From assembly GCF_014644495.1 (NCBI RefSeq), contig NZ_BMKU01000015.1, forward strand, positions 1 to 64,000: a DNA stretch of 64,000 nucleotides, written 5' to 3'. Positions 37,257 to 45,911 of the stretch are shown in pieces. The translations under genes were made by a program, and so were the position numbers. Under the pieces are notes generated by a model that made no database searches, was not told the DNA's origin, and saw nothing but the letters and a program-made list of their open reading frames with translations. Positions within the stretch are counted from its first letter, which is position 1, and the number at the start of each line of letters is the position of its first letter. This stretch comes from Pseudarthrobacter polychromogenes. Its GTDB lineage: Bacteria > Actinomycetota > Actinomycetes > Actinomycetales > Micrococcaceae.

Positions 37257-39053
37257 TTACTTGGCGAACTGGGGCAGCCGGGCCGGTTCACCCGTGGACG
37301 GCTGGACGTTGTAGGTCCGCAGTGCCTGGCTCAAAACCGACCGGAAGACCGGCCCGTTGGTAATCCCGTAGATGCTGCCCTTGGGCCGCTGGAGTACCAC
37401 CTCAACAATAAACCGCGGATCATCCATCGGAGCCATGCCCACGATCGAGGCGGTGTAGCCGCAGAAGCCGGACTTGCCGTCGTCGCACGGGGACTCGGAC
37501 GTTCCGGTTTTTGCCCCCACCCGGTAACCGTCGATGCCGGCGTCCTTGATCTGGCCCTCGGTAACCGCGCTCTCCAGGATGTCCTGCACCTGCTGGGCGG
37601 TGTCCTCCGACACGATCTGGCGTGGTTCCGCGGGCGCAACCTTTTCCTCGGTTCCATCTGCGGAAACGTAAGAGTCGATGAGGCGCGGCTGCAGCATCAC
37701 GCCGTTATTGGCGATGGACTGGAATGCCCGCACGGTCTGCAGGGTGGACTGGGAGACGCCCTGGCCGAACAGGACCGTGAATTCCTGGCGGCCGTCCCAC
37801 TGCTGCCAGGGTGTCAATATCCCGGAGGCCGTGGCAGGCAGGCCAATGTCCGGAGCTTCGCCGATGCCAAACTTCTTCAGCCAGTCGTAGCGCTGTTCCT
37901 TGCTCAGCCGCTGACCGGCCATGACGGTTCCGGTGTTCATCGAGTAGCCCAAAATGCCGGCGAGCGTCCGCTCTTCCGTGCCGTGCGCAAAGGAGTCGCT
38001 GAAGGTCTGGCCGTTGACCGTGTAGGTCGGGTCCAGGGTGAATTCATCGAGCGGGCCCGCCTTGCCCTCTTCGATCAGCGCGGCCACGGTCATCATCTTC
38101 TGCACCGAGCCGGGCTCGTAGGCCGCGGTGACGGAGCGGACACCGCGGTCCTGCGCAGCCACCCTGCCGGGGTCGTTCGGGTCCGGCGCGTTGGTGTCCG
38201 CCATGGCCACCAGGTCTCCGGTCTTGGCGTCCATCACAATGATGGAGCCCCACTCGGCGTTCAGTTTCTCCGTCTGGCTTTGGATGGCCTGCTGCGCGAA
38301 ATACTGAAGGTCCGAGTTGATGGTGAGCTTGACGTCCTTGCCGTCCTCCGGCGGAGTCAGTTCATCCACGCCCACGGGGATGCGCAGGCCGTCCGCACCG
38401 ATCTCGAAGAGCCTCTTGCCGTCAGCACCTTTCAGGAGGCCATCCTGGGTCTGCTCGATCCCCGCCTGGCCTGTGGTGCCGTCCTGGAGGAAACCGATGA
38501 TGCCGCCGGCAACGGATCCGTTCGGGTAGACACGCTTGCTGACGCCCTCGGTCACAATACCGGGAATTTGGAGCTGCGAGATGCGGTCCTCAACGTCCGG
38601 CTTCACGTCCTTGGCCACAATGTAATAGGGCTGCTGCCCGGTGACGGCCTCGCGGATCGCGTCCTTTTCCATGCCGAGGGCAGCCGCAAGTTCCGTCAGC
38701 CCCTGCTCCCGGCTGACGTCCACCAGCTTCTCCTTGGCGTCGTCCAGGCGCTTGAATGTCTCCGTTTTGGTGTTGACCCGCTGGTCCACCACCACGTTGT
38801 AGCGGATCACGCTGTTGGCGAGCACAGTACCCCGTGAGTCCAGGATGCTTCCGCGTTCTGCCGGGAGGACAGTTTGCTGCATCCGGCTGTTCAGGGCGGC
38901 CTCGGCCATTCCCCCCACGTCGAGCCCCTGGACCAGGAAAAGCTTTCCGCCCACCACCAGCAGGAGCGTCAGCATGATGCCAAGGCCCAGGCGCAGGCGC
39001 TTGGTGGCGTTGGGAGCCCTGCCGTTGTTTGCCTTGCCGGTCCTCTGCGCCAC
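37257..39053 (-). CDS. ftsI: Septal penicillin-binding protein FtsI (class B transpeptidase)
   Basis: Cross-links septal peptidoglycan with FtsW. The 598-residue protein has a short basic cytosolic N-terminus, one membrane segment (~25-45), a dimerisation/pedestal domain (~60-250) and the transpeptidase domain. Active-site motifs with the start at GTG 39053: Ser316-x-x-Lys319 in EPGSVQK, Ser371-x-Asn in YSMNTG, and Lys515-Thr-Gly in AKTGTSE. No PASTA domains at the C-terminus. Downstream of ftsL by 48 bases. Confidence 0.96.
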   Translation of the reverse strand: MAQRTGKANNGRAPNATKRLRLGLGIMLTLLLVVGGKLFLVQGLDVGGMAEAALNSRMQQTVLPAERGSILDSRGTVLANSVIRYNVVVDQRVNTKTETFKRLDDAKEKLVDVSREQGLTELAAALGMEKDAIREAVTGQQPYYIVAKDVKPDVEDRISQLQIPGIVTEGVSKRVYPNGSVAGGIIGFLQDGTTGQAGIEQTQDGLLKGADGKRLFEIGADGLRIPVGVDELTPPEDGKDVKLTINSDLQYFAQQAIQSQTEKLNAEWGSIIVMDAKTGDLVAMADTNAPDPNDPGRVAAQDRGVRSVTAAYEPGSVQKMMTVAALIEEGKAGPLDEFTLDPTYTVNGQTFSDSFAHGTEERTLAGILGYSMNTGTVMAGQRLSKEQRYDWLKKFGIGEAPDIGLPATASGILTPWQQWDGRQEFTVLFGQGVSQSTLQTVRAFQSIANNGVMLQPRLIDSYVSADGTEEKVAPAEPRQIVSEDTAQQVQDILESAVTEGQIKDAGIDGYRVGAKTGTSESPCDDGKSGFCGYTASIVGMAPMDDPRFIVEVVLQRPKGSIYGITNGPVFRSVLSQALRTYNVQPSTGEPARLPQFAK

Positions 39054-39101
39054 CGTTAATTTCCTTGCTGTTCGACCCTGCTGCCTGCCAGACCTGCCGT
39101 A

Positions 39102-39842
39102 TTACTGTCCGGGCACCTTCTGTTCCGGCGCGGGCACGGAGCCCCCGTGGAGTTCAACGGCAGCCGCCGCCGGTGCTGCTGCTGCTGCAGCCGCGGCAGC
39201 AGCAGCGGGATCACCGGCTGCGGAGGCCGCAGCACCCGGCGTTGCCGCGCCGGACGCCGCAGCATCCGCTGCTTCACTACCCTGCGCGGCGGGAGCAGCC
39301 GCTTCTGCCGGCTTGCGGCTTTCCAGCGGTTCACCCTTGCTTGCCGGCGGCACCACGATCAGCTGCCCGGCCACGGCGGGGGCGGGGATAACCGCCCCTT
39401 CAGCACCGCCCTTAACCGCGGGAGTCGCCTTACCGGTGACAGACAGGGTGGACAGATCGATCTGGCCTTTGACCGTGGAGGCAACCATCCCCAGTTCCGT
39501 GGCTTTCGCGGCCAGGTTCTGGGGTGCTTCGAAGTTCTGTACCTGCTGGGTGAGGTCCTGGTTCTGCTTGGTCAGGGTACTCTGCTTGGCCCGAAGCTCC
39601 ACCAGCTGGTACTGGGAGGTGGATACCGAGATGTTCAGTACCAGCACGGCAATCAGTGCCAGGGCAAGCATGGCGAAGCACAGCACCACGAAGGGTGCCC
39701 GGCGCTTGCGGGGTACGGTGCGCACCACAGACAGCGGAGTACGGGCCTTCCGTCCGTCACCGGCGGTACGGGCGGGAAGATTCCTGCCGGCCGCCGAGCC
39801 GCCTGAAGCGACGGGAAAGTCCTTGACGGCAGCGGTGCTCAT
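39102..39842 (-). CDS. ftsL: FtsL-like septum protein with long Ala-rich extracellular tail
   Basis: Small bitopic divisome protein between rsmH and ftsI. The 246-residue product has a basic cytosolic N-terminus, one membrane segment at ~51-72, a coiled coil at ~77-108, and [14 protein letters not shown] at 107-120, as in FtsL proteins of this position. Typical FtsL ends soon after this; here ~120 further residues follow, with an Ala/Pro-rich low-complexity region (~178-232) including 11 consecutive Ala. Start ATG overlaps the rsmH stop by 4 bases. Identity rests on context and topology, as FtsL sequence conservation is low. Confidence 0.85.
   Translation of the reverse strand: MSTAAVKDFPVASGGSAAGRNLPARTAGDGRKARTPLSVVRTVPRKRRAPFVVLCFAMLALALIAVLVLNISVSTSQYQLVELRAKQSTLTKQNQDLTQQVQNFEAPQNLAAKATELGMVASTVKGQIDLSTLSVTGKATPAVKGGAEGAVIPAPAVAGQLIVVPPASKGEPLESRKPAEAAAPAAQGSEAADAAASGAATPGAAASAAGDPAAAAAAAAAAAPAAAAVELHGGSVPAPEQKVPGQ
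39161..39209 (-). repeat. GCN trinucleotide repeat encoding poly-Ala in ftsL
   Basis: A run of GCT/GCA/GCC/GCG codons in the ftsL 3' region, including four consecutive GCT-type triplets on the plus-strand reading and a central CAGCCGCGG; codes for the 11-Ala stretch and flanks. Confidence 0.7.
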
Positions 39843-40831
39843 GCAGCTCTCCTGGCTCTGATTCGTTCCGCCGCGCGCAGTCTTGCAGAGGCAGCACGCG
39901 GGTTTTCGGCGATTTCGACGGCGGTGGGCACCTCGGTGCCTTTGGTAAGGGTTTTCAGTTCGGCCTTATGTTCTTCCAGCTCCACCGGGAATCCGAGCGG
40001 AGCCGAGGATTTGGAACGTGCCTGCAGGACGCCCTTGACGATTTTGTCCTCCAGCGAGTGGTAGGACATGACAACGATCCGCCCACCCATGGCCAGGGAG
40101 TCGACGGCGGCCGGAACAGCACGCTCCAGGACGTCGAGTTCTTCGTTGACCTCGATCCGGAGAGCCTGGAAGGTCCGCTTGGCTGGGTGTCCGCCGGATT
40201 TCGCTGCGGACGCCGGCACCACCGAGCGGATCTGTTCCACAAGTTCCCCGGTTGTTGCGAAGGGCTTGGTGGCCCGGGCTGCAACAATCCTGTTGGCGAT
40301 CCGGCCCGCGAACTTTTCCTCGCCCCACTTGCGGATGATCCTGACGAGCTCCTCTTCCGAGTAGGTGTTCACAACGTCCGCCGCCGTCTGGCCGCGGCTG
40401 GTGTCCATCCGCATGTCCAGCGGGGCGTCGAAGGAGTAGGCGAAGCCGCGTTCGCGTTCATCAAGCTGGAGGGAGGAGACACCGAGGTCCATCAGGATCC
40501 CGTGGACCTCGGAAACGCCAAGGTCAGCCAGGACGTCCTGGATCTCGTCATAGACGGCGTGCACCAGGTCCGTGCGGGCGGCGAACGGGGCCAGCCGCTG
40601 GCCGGCAAGTGCCAGGGCTTCCTCATCGCGGTCGATGCCAATGAGGTGCAGGTCGGGAAAACGCTGCAGCATGGCCTCGGAGTGGCCGCCCATGCCCAGG
40701 GTTGCGTCAACGGCCACCGGGGTTTCCCCGCGCAGCCTTGCGGCCTCGAATCCAGGTGCCAACAAATTGATGCACCGGTCCCGAAGGACCGGCACATGGC
40801 GTTCGGACGTGGGCTTCGGGTGTTCGTTCAT
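39839..40831 (-). CDS. rsmH: 16S rRNA (cytosine(1402)-N4)-methyltransferase
   Basis: Methylates C1402 in the ribosomal P site. The 330-residue protein (MraW family) has [10 protein letters not shown] at the N-terminus, the SAM-binding motif [46 protein letters not shown], and the C-terminal [13 protein letters not shown] and [14 protein letters not shown] 40831 is preceded by AAAGGACGAGG. Second gene of the dcw cluster; 165 bases separate it from mraZ. Confidence 0.97.
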   Translation of the reverse strand: MNEHPKPTSERHVPVLRDRCINLLAPGFEAARLRGETPVAVDATLGMGGHSEAMLQRFPDLHLIGIDRDEEALALAGQRLAPFAARTDLVHAVYDEIQDVLADLGVSEVHGILMDLGVSSLQLDERERGFAYSFDAPLDMRMDTSRGQTAADVVNTYSEEELVRIIRKWGEEKFAGRIANRIVAARATKPFATTGELVEQIRSVVPASAAKSGGHPAKRTFQALRIEVNEELDVLERAVPAAVDSLAMGGRIVVMSYHSLEDKIVKGVLQARSKSSAPLGFPVELEEHKAELKTLTKGTEVPTAVEIAENPRAASARLRAAERIRARRAA

Positions 40832-40986
40832 GCCTCGTCCTTTCTCGCCGTCGGGTGTTGCCTGTGGTGCTTCTGGGACCAGATCCCCATCCGCGCCTAT
40901 CGTCCGCCAGCCTGGCTCCGGGGAAGTGAGCCAGGATGGCCAGCCGATGGGCGGCTGGAGATCTCATCCAAGAAACTGCCTGCTGT

Positions 40987-40994
40987 CCCCCCCC
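40987..40994 (-). repeat. Eight-base G homopolymer just past the mraZ stop
   Basis: Eight C on the plus strand (G on the minus) directly follow the mraZ stop codon. It is outside the reading frame. The rest of the 40832-40996 gap has no gene. Confidence 0.8.
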
Positions 40995-40996
40995 GG

Positions 40997-41425
40997 TCAG
41001 AGAATGCCCGGAATGGGGTCATCAGTCTCGGAGAAGGCCGTCTCCTTCTCCGCGAGGTATTCAGTCCAGGCCTGGGCATCCCAGATCTCGGCGCGGGAGC
41101 CGGCGCCGATAACGGCGAGCTCCCTGCCGAGGCCTGCATATTCCCGGAGCGCCGGTGGAATAGTGATGCGCCCCTGCTTGTCAGGTACCTCGTCCGAGGC
41201 TCCAGAGAGAAAGACGCGGATGTAGTCCCGCGCCTGTTTTGAGGAGATTGGCGCATCCCGCATTTGCTCGTGGACCCGCGCAAATTCCTTCTCGCTGAAG
41301 ACGTAGATGCAACGTTCCTGGCCCCTTGTGAGCACCAGCCCGCTGGCAAGTTCCTCACGGAACTTGGCAGGGAGGATAATCCGTCCCTTTTCATCCAGAC
41401 GCGGCGAGTGAGTGCCAAGAAACAC
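40997..41425 (-). CDS. mraZ: Transcriptional regulator MraZ
   Basis: DNA-binding repressor of the dcw operon and an RsmH-interacting protein in other bacteria. The 142-residue protein contains two SpoVT/AbrB-like halves: [24 protein letters not shown] (residues 1-24) and [19 protein letters not shown] (~80-98). Start codon is GTG 41425. The gene heads the dcw cluster and its promoter carries GTGG(A/G)G decamer repeats, the classic MraZ site, so self-repression is very likely. Confidence 0.95.
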   Translation of the reverse strand: MFLGTHSPRLDEKGRIILPAKFREELASGLVLTRGQERCIYVFSEKEFARVHEQMRDAPISSKQARDYIRVFLSGASDEVPDKQGRITIPPALREYAGLGRELAVIGAGSRAEIWDAQAWTEYLAEKETAFSETDDPIPGIL

Positions 41426-41490
41426 TGGCCCACCGCCTGTCCGATGTCAGGAACTGCACATCCCCTATGTTGCAACTACCCTCTTATGTC

Positions 41491-41522
41491 CTCCACATTA
41501 CTCCACTTTCCCCCACAGTCAA
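41491..41522 (-). promoter_or_regulatory. mraZ promoter with embedded MraZ box
   Basis: On the minus strand: -35 TTGACT (41522-41517), 16-base spacer, -10 TAATGT (41500-41495). Three direct repeats GTGGGG, GTGGAG, GTGGAG start 10 bases apart (41516-41511, 41506-41501, 41496-41491), covering spacer and -10. This is the known MraZ operator layout; occupancy would block the promoter. Leader to the GTG start is about 63 bases. Confidence 0.82.
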
Positions 41523-41542
41523 CGCAAACAGGGCGCCCCGGC

Positions 41543-41606
41543 CTCCACTTTGTGGGAAAAGGAGGCTGAATTGGCGCGGATTTCGCCGCGGTGGTGGAAA
41601 GTGGAG
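41543..41606. repeat. Further MraZ-box-like hexamers upstream of the mraZ promoter
   Basis: A lone GTGGAG on the minus strand (41548-41543), and on the plus strand GTGGTG (41591-41596) and GTGGAG (41601-41606), again with a 10-base step. They lie 20-85 bases upstream of the -35. No plus-strand gene follows before the terminator at 41725. Confidence 0.5.
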
Positions 41607-41724
41607 GAGTTTTGCCGCCGGGCGGTTCCCTGGCTCCGGAAAGTGTCACTTCCAAAGGACTGAACGCGGCGGTACGTCCGGCCAGGCCCCGGCAAGGGAG
41701 GGACATTTCGCCAGAGGCGTGCCT

Positions 41725-41765
41725 AAACGCGAAAAGACCCGCCAAAGGCGGGTCTTTTCGCGTTT
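41725..41765. terminator. Bidirectional terminator separating DUF3040 from the dcw cluster
   Basis: Perfect 19-base stem (41725-41743 with 41747-41765) around AAA, with TCTTTT and CGTTT on both strands. In the 394-base mraZ/DUF3040 gap it is the only element besides the mraZ promoter and MraZ-like repeats; no gene is seen. Confidence 0.85.
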
Positions 41766-41818
41766 ACCCCACTAGGGGGAGGGAAGTGGAGATGCCGTCA
41801 TGGGCAGCGCCCGGAGGT

Positions 41819-42193
41819 TTAGGGTTCTCCCCTGCGCCTTTCGTCCCAGCGCTCCTCGAGAGTGCTCATGAAGGAGTTTTTCTGCTTGCCGGGCTTTCGA
41901 CTGCCGGCCTTGGATCCCGGCTTCGCGGCCGTACTGCTGCGCATGGTGGCGAAATAGACGCCGCCGCCCATCACTATGAAGCCCAGTACTCCAACAAAGA
42001 TATTTTGGAGAGTGACGCCCACGAGCAACAGGAAGACGCCAGCCAGGGCGCAGAGGACGCCAATCACCACATGCCTCGTGGACCATGAACGCCCTGGGTC
42101 TGACCCCATGGAATTTGCGAACTTCGGGTCGTCCTCGTGAAGCTGCTTCTCCAGCTGCTCAAGCAGCTTCTGTTCGTGCTCCGACAGCGGCAT
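41819..42193 (-). CDS. DUF3040 family small membrane protein
   Basis: A 124-residue protein with an acidic amphipathic N-terminus (MPLSEHEQKLLEQLEKQLHE), two membrane helices (~38-56 and 60-78), and a basic Ser/Lys-rich C-terminal tail. This is the standard DUF3040 layout; the family is actinobacterial and of unknown function, and often adjoins mraZ. I start at ATG 42193 behind AAAAGGAGG, not at the far-upstream frame start. Confidence 0.93.
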   Translation of the reverse strand: MPLSEHEQKLLEQLEKQLHEDDPKFANSMGSDPGRSWSTRHVVIGVLCALAGVFLLLVGVTLQNIFVGVLGFIVMGGGVYFATMRSSTAAKPGSKAGSRKPGKQKNSFMSTLEERWDERRRGEP

Positions 42194-42377
42194 CACGACC
42201 TCCTTTTGTAGGCCAACGTCCGGGCTGATCCCAGCCACTACTTCTGCACCGTTAACGGCTGTTGTGCCTAAGAGGTTCCCGCCCTGCCCACAATGGCAAA
42301 AAGTCGGTAACCAGGCACGCCGTCGCAGGAGCGGGAGCATGTCCAAGAGGGTCCGGCAGTAAGTCCAGTCACTCAAA

Positions 42378-42401
42378 AACTATGTATATCTAAGGATAGT
42401 T
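42378..42401. repeat. AT-rich nested palindrome upstream of DUF3040
   Basis: AACTAT (42378) and ATAGTT (42396) flank 12 bases, inside which TATC-TAAG-GATA (42387-42398) is also a dyad. It stands out in GC-rich DNA in the 274-base gap 42194-42467, which contains no supportable gene. Operator or promoter function is a guess. Confidence 0.4.
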
Positions 42402-42467
42402 TGTTGGGGGCTGTTCTGAAAGACGGCAATGACTTATCCGGGACCCCCGGCTGCCGGAACCGGCCCG

Positions 42468-43694
42468 CTATTGAGGGCCGGTTCCCGGCTCCATCAAGCG
42501 GGCCGGGAGGACGGATTTGCTGCCGAATTTGCGCGCCACTTCGTCGAGGGCCTGTTCGGCCGCACGCCAGTTCTCGTCCCGCCGGTCGATGCTCAGCTGC
42601 AGCGAGGTGCGGGCGGCTTCCTCCAACTGTTCGGCCCGTACGCCCACGAGCCGCACCGCCATGGTCCTGTCCCCCACCGATTCCAGCAGCTGGAGCGCCA
42701 CTGAATAGATTAGCTGGGCACTGTCCACCGGCGTTTGGACCGTCCGGCTGCGGGTAATGGTGGAGAAATCGGCGAACCGCAGCTTCAGGGCAATTGTCCG
42801 GGCCACCATCCCGGAACTCCGAAGGCGCGACGCCGTCCGGTGGGACAGCCGCAGGATTTCACGGTGGAGCAGGGCGTCGTCGCCCGTGTCGACCGCAAAG
42901 GTCTCTTCGGCACCGATGCTCTTCTCCAGCCGGACCGGAGTCACCGCCCGGTGGTCAATACCCCACGACAGCTGATGAACGTGCTCACCCGTAGCACCCA
43001 GCATCCTCTTAAGGGTGGACACCGGCGTTGCTGCCACGTCAGCAACCGTCCTGATGCCCATCCTTGCCAGGACATCAGCGGTCTTGGCGCCTACGCCCCA
43101 CAGGGCACCAACCGGCAGGCTGTGGAGGTAGGGCACCGTTTCGTCGGGACCAATCAGAAGCAGTCCGTCAGGCTTGCAGCGGGTTGACGCGATCTTCGCC
43201 ACGAACTTTGATTCCGCTATCCCTACGGATGCAGTGATGCCCAGCTCCGAAGCTACCTGGCGCCGGATCATCTCTCCGATGCCCCGCGGTGCACCCAGCC
43301 GGCGTATGGCGCCTGTGACGTCGAGGAACGCCTCATCGACGCTGAGCGGTTCAACGAGTTCGGTGACTGATCCAAAAATCGCCATCAGCTGGGCTGACAC
43401 CTCGTAGTAGAGCTTGTGGCGCGGTTCGATGATGACCGCCTGCGGGCACATCCGGGACGCCACGGCCATCGGCATGGCCGATTTCACACCGAACGCACGG
43501 GCTTCGTAGGAGGCAGAGAGGACCACGGAACGGTCCGCGGGGAAGCCAACAATGACTGGCTTGCCGCGGAGTTCAGGTCTCGTCCGCAGCTCGACAGAGA
43601 CGTAAAAGGCATCCATGTCCACGTGCATGATGCACGTGCGCCGACGTCCCGGAATCACCGCTCCGGGTGGCTGGTTCATACCTTCGGGCCCCAC
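42468..43694 (-). CDS. dinB: DNA polymerase IV (Y family)
   Basis: Error-prone lesion-bypass polymerase. The 408-residue protein has the catalytic HVDMDAFYVSVEL and SVDEAFLDVTGA motifs (metal-binding Asp and Asp-Glu), the thumb HhH IRTVADVAATP, and a C-terminal little-finger domain. GTG 43694 is chosen because AGGA lies eight bases upstream; the in-frame ATG at 43679 has its GAAGG too close. A beta-clamp-binding motif is not obvious at the extreme C-terminus. No LexA box was recognised upstream. Confidence 0.93.
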   Translation of the reverse strand: MGPEGMNQPPGAVIPGRRRTCIMHVDMDAFYVSVELRTRPELRGKPVIVGFPADRSVVLSASYEARAFGVKSAMPMAVASRMCPQAVIIEPRHKLYYEVSAQLMAIFGSVTELVEPLSVDEAFLDVTGAIRRLGAPRGIGEMIRRQVASELGITASVGIAESKFVAKIASTRCKPDGLLLIGPDETVPYLHSLPVGALWGVGAKTADVLARMGIRTVADVAATPVSTLKRMLGATGEHVHQLSWGIDHRAVTPVRLEKSIGAEETFAVDTGDDALLHREILRLSHRTASRLRSSGMVARTIALKLRFADFSTITRSRTVQTPVDSAQLIYSVALQLLESVGDRTMAVRLVGVRAEQLEEAARTSLQLSIDRRDENWRAAEQALDEVARKFGSKSVLPARLMEPGTGPQ

Positions 43695-43769
43695 GGCTGC
43701 AATCCTAGCCGTTTTGTACTGACTAAACTGGAGGCTGAATCCGGCATCAACACCAGGAGGAAAGTCCCT

Positions 43770-44297
43770 GTGACGGTCTTTGGAAACCTCAAGCCAGCAG
43801 GCGCTGCAGTTCTAGCTGCCGGCGCAGCGATGGCACTTGCAGCCTGCAGTCCAAGTCCGTCAGCAAGCCCGGATTCTTCCGCCTCCGCTTCGGCGCCGGC
43901 AACTGCCGCGTCCACTGTCACGGCTTCCCCCAGCCCTTCCGCTTCCCCCAATACCTCCGCCACCGTCGGCGCGCTGGTGGACGGCTTCCCGCAACAGCTC
44001 CTTCCCCTCATGCCTGGGGCCACAGTGGTATCGAGCAGTTTCGATAAAGCGTCGGCCCCCGCCACCGCCGCACTGGTGGGAACCGTGGCGGCCCCCACCG
44101 CCGCAGTCCTCGATTTCTACGCCAAGGCGCTTGAAGGCCAGGGCTTCAAGGCCGTACCCGGCGAAACCGTGGGGGCAGTCGCTTCCAGGGACTTTCTCCG
44201 GGGGGACAGCGAGACCGTCAACATCTCGGTAGTTGAAGCAGCTGGAGTTTCCACCTTTACCATCGGCGCCAACGTGCCAGCTGAGTCAGCCAAGTGA
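43770..44297 (+). CDS. Hypothetical secreted lipoprotein
   Basis: A 175-residue protein with a signal peptide and lipobox LAAC (acylated Cys26), then a ~50-residue Ser/Ala/Pro/Thr-rich linker and a C-terminal ~110-residue domain of unknown type (from VGALVDGFPQQLLPLMPGA onwards). Substrate for LspA. The start is GTG 43770 behind CAGGAGG. Its stop overlaps the start of the polyprenyl synthase gene by 4 bases (GTGA), so the two form an operon. Function unknown. Confidence 0.85.
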   Translation: MTVFGNLKPAGAAVLAAGAAMALAACSPSPSASPDSSASASAPATAASTVTASPSPSASPNTSATVGALVDGFPQQLLPLMPGATVVSSSFDKASAPATAALVGTVAAPTAAVLDFYAKALEGQGFKAVPGETVGAVASRDFLRGDSETVNISVVEAAGVSTFTIGANVPAESAK

Positions 44298-45388
44298 CCG
44301 CGGCCGAGCAGCTCAGGCATGAACAGGCAGACTTCGTGGCGGCGGTGGCCGGCGAACTCACCGGGTTCCTGGCCTCGCGGCAATCAGTCATGTCCGCCAT
44401 TTCGCCGGACATTGATCCGATCATGGGGTCAATCTCCAACCTGGTGACCGGCGGCAAGCGCCTGCGCGCGTTGATGTGCTACTGGGGCTGGCGGGGTGCC
44501 GGTGGAGAACCTGCGGCCCAGCAGGTAGTAACGGCAGGCGCAGCCCTTGAGTTGTTCCAGGCCGCTGCGCTGATCCACGACGACATCATCGACCGGTCTG
44601 ACACCAGGCGGGGCGGACCAAGCGTCCACCGCCGGTTCAGCGAGCTGCACGGCTCACAGGGCTGGGCGCTGGACAGCGAACGCTTCGGGCAGGCAGCCGC
44701 CATTCTGGCGGGAGACCTCTGCCTCTCCTTCAGCGAGGAGGCCTTCACGGATATTGGCGAGCGGGCAGCAGCCGGCAGCAGGGCAAGGCTGATCTTCAAC
44801 CTCATGCGGGCCGAAGTGATGGCAGGCCAGTACCTGGACATCCTGGAAGAGGTTGCCGGGCCGGCCAGGGACCGCGCCGGCGCCGTCTCGCGCGCCCAGT
44901 CCATCATCCGCTTCAAATCTGCCAAGTACTCCACCGAACATCCGCTGGCGCTGGGAGGCGCACTCGCGGGAGCCTCGGATGACCTGCTCCGCGGCTACTC
45001 GGCATTTGCGCTGCCACTGGGGGAAGCGTTCCAGCTCCGGGATGACGTGCTCGGTGTCTTCGGCGATCCGCTGACAACCGGCAAGCCGGCGGGCGACGAC
45101 CTGAGGGAAGGGAAGCGCACTGTGCTGGTTGCCCTGGCCATGGACCAGGCAACGGCTGAAGAGGCGGCCTTCATCGACTCCAGGCTCGGGAGCCCGGACC
45201 TCTCGGAGGACGACGTCGACGAGCTCCGGCGGATTATTGAGGAGTCCGGGGCACTGGCGGCCACCGAGGTCCTCATCAATGAATTTGGCGCCGCCGCCTT
45301 CGAGGCCCTGGAGGCACTCCCCCTCATGGAGTTGCCCAAGACTGCCCTTCGGCGGCTGGCTGAAGCGACCGTCAGCCGCGCCTCCTAG
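44294..45388 (+). CDS. Polyprenyl diphosphate synthase (IdsA-like, GGPP-type)
   Basis: Condenses isopentenyl diphosphate with allylic primers to make C15-C20 or longer chains, feeding quinone, carotenoid or lipid carriers. The 364-residue protein has the first Asp-rich motif DDIID at residues 96-100 and the second region LRDDVLGVFGD near 248-258, plus GGKRLRALM. The product chain length cannot be fixed by eye; position beside the Rv2175c/PknL pair matches idsA2 (Rv2173) of Mycobacterium. GTG start overlaps the lipoprotein stop. Confidence 0.92.
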   Translation: MTAAEQLRHEQADFVAAVAGELTGFLASRQSVMSAISPDIDPIMGSISNLVTGGKRLRALMCYWGWRGAGGEPAAQQVVTAGAALELFQAAALIHDDIIDRSDTRRGGPSVHRRFSELHGSQGWALDSERFGQAAAILAGDLCLSFSEEAFTDIGERAAAGSRARLIFNLMRAEVMAGQYLDILEEVAGPARDRAGAVSRAQSIIRFKSAKYSTEHPLALGGALAGASDDLLRGYSAFALPLGEAFQLRDDVLGVFGDPLTTGKPAGDDLREGKRTVLVALAMDQATAEEAAFIDSRLGSPDLSEDDVDELRRIIEESGALAATEVLINEFGAAAFEALEALPLMELPKTALRRLAEATVSRAS

Positions 45389-45427
45389 CGGTTTAAGGCA
45401 AGCCAGGCGACGTGCCGGGCCGGGAAA

Positions 45428-45781
45428 CTACCAGGCGAGGGTCTGGGCCCTGCGCCGTATTTCTGTTTTCCGGCCCTCACGCAGGGCGTCGATGGGCCGT
45501 CCGCGCAGTGACTCGTCCGGGGTAAAGAGCCATACGATCAGGTCCTCGTCCGAGTACCCTGCGTCAGACAGGACAACGATGGTTCCCTTAAGGCTGTCCA
45601 CCACCTGGCCGTCCTGGATAAATTCTGCCGGCACCGACCTGATTCTCCGTTCACCGACCCGCAGCGCCGCCAGGGCACGTTCATCCAGCAGGCTGTGAAC
45701 CTTGGTGATGGAAACATCCAATAAACGGGCGACGTCGGGCAGGGGCAACCATTCGCCCACAAGGTTTTCTACATTGCTCAC
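45428..45781 (-). CDS. Rv2175c family DNA-binding protein
   Basis: A 117-residue winged-helix protein of the Rv2175c family: N-terminal LPLPDVARLLDVSITKVHSLLDERAL (helix-turn-helix) and C-terminal DAGYSDEDLIVWLFTPDESLRGRPIDALREGRK. In Mycobacterium tuberculosis, Rv2175c is phosphorylated by the neighbouring kinase PknL, which stops DNA binding. Here the kinase gene lies 1.7 kb away with a LysM gene in between. A kinase-substrate relation is therefore inferred. Targets are unknown. Confidence 0.92.
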   Translation of the reverse strand: MSNVENLVGEWLPLPDVARLLDVSITKVHSLLDERALAALRVGERRIRSVPAEFIQDGQVVDSLKGTIVVLSDAGYSDEDLIVWLFTPDESLRGRPIDALREGRKTEIRRRAQTLAW

Positions 45782-45911
45782 GGATCAAGGTTGCCACGGC
45801 GTGCGCCTTGCCGCCTAGTTGATGCATTCGGCGGAACGCATTGACCCGCGGACACTCCCAAAATTCTTCCTTGCAGCTGTTACCGGAATTCTTGTGCTAA
45901 TCCACAATCCG

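Noticed and set aside
43680-43770. LexA/SOS box upstream of dinB
   Set aside because: No match to the actinobacterial LexA palindrome was seen between dinB and the lipoprotein gene.
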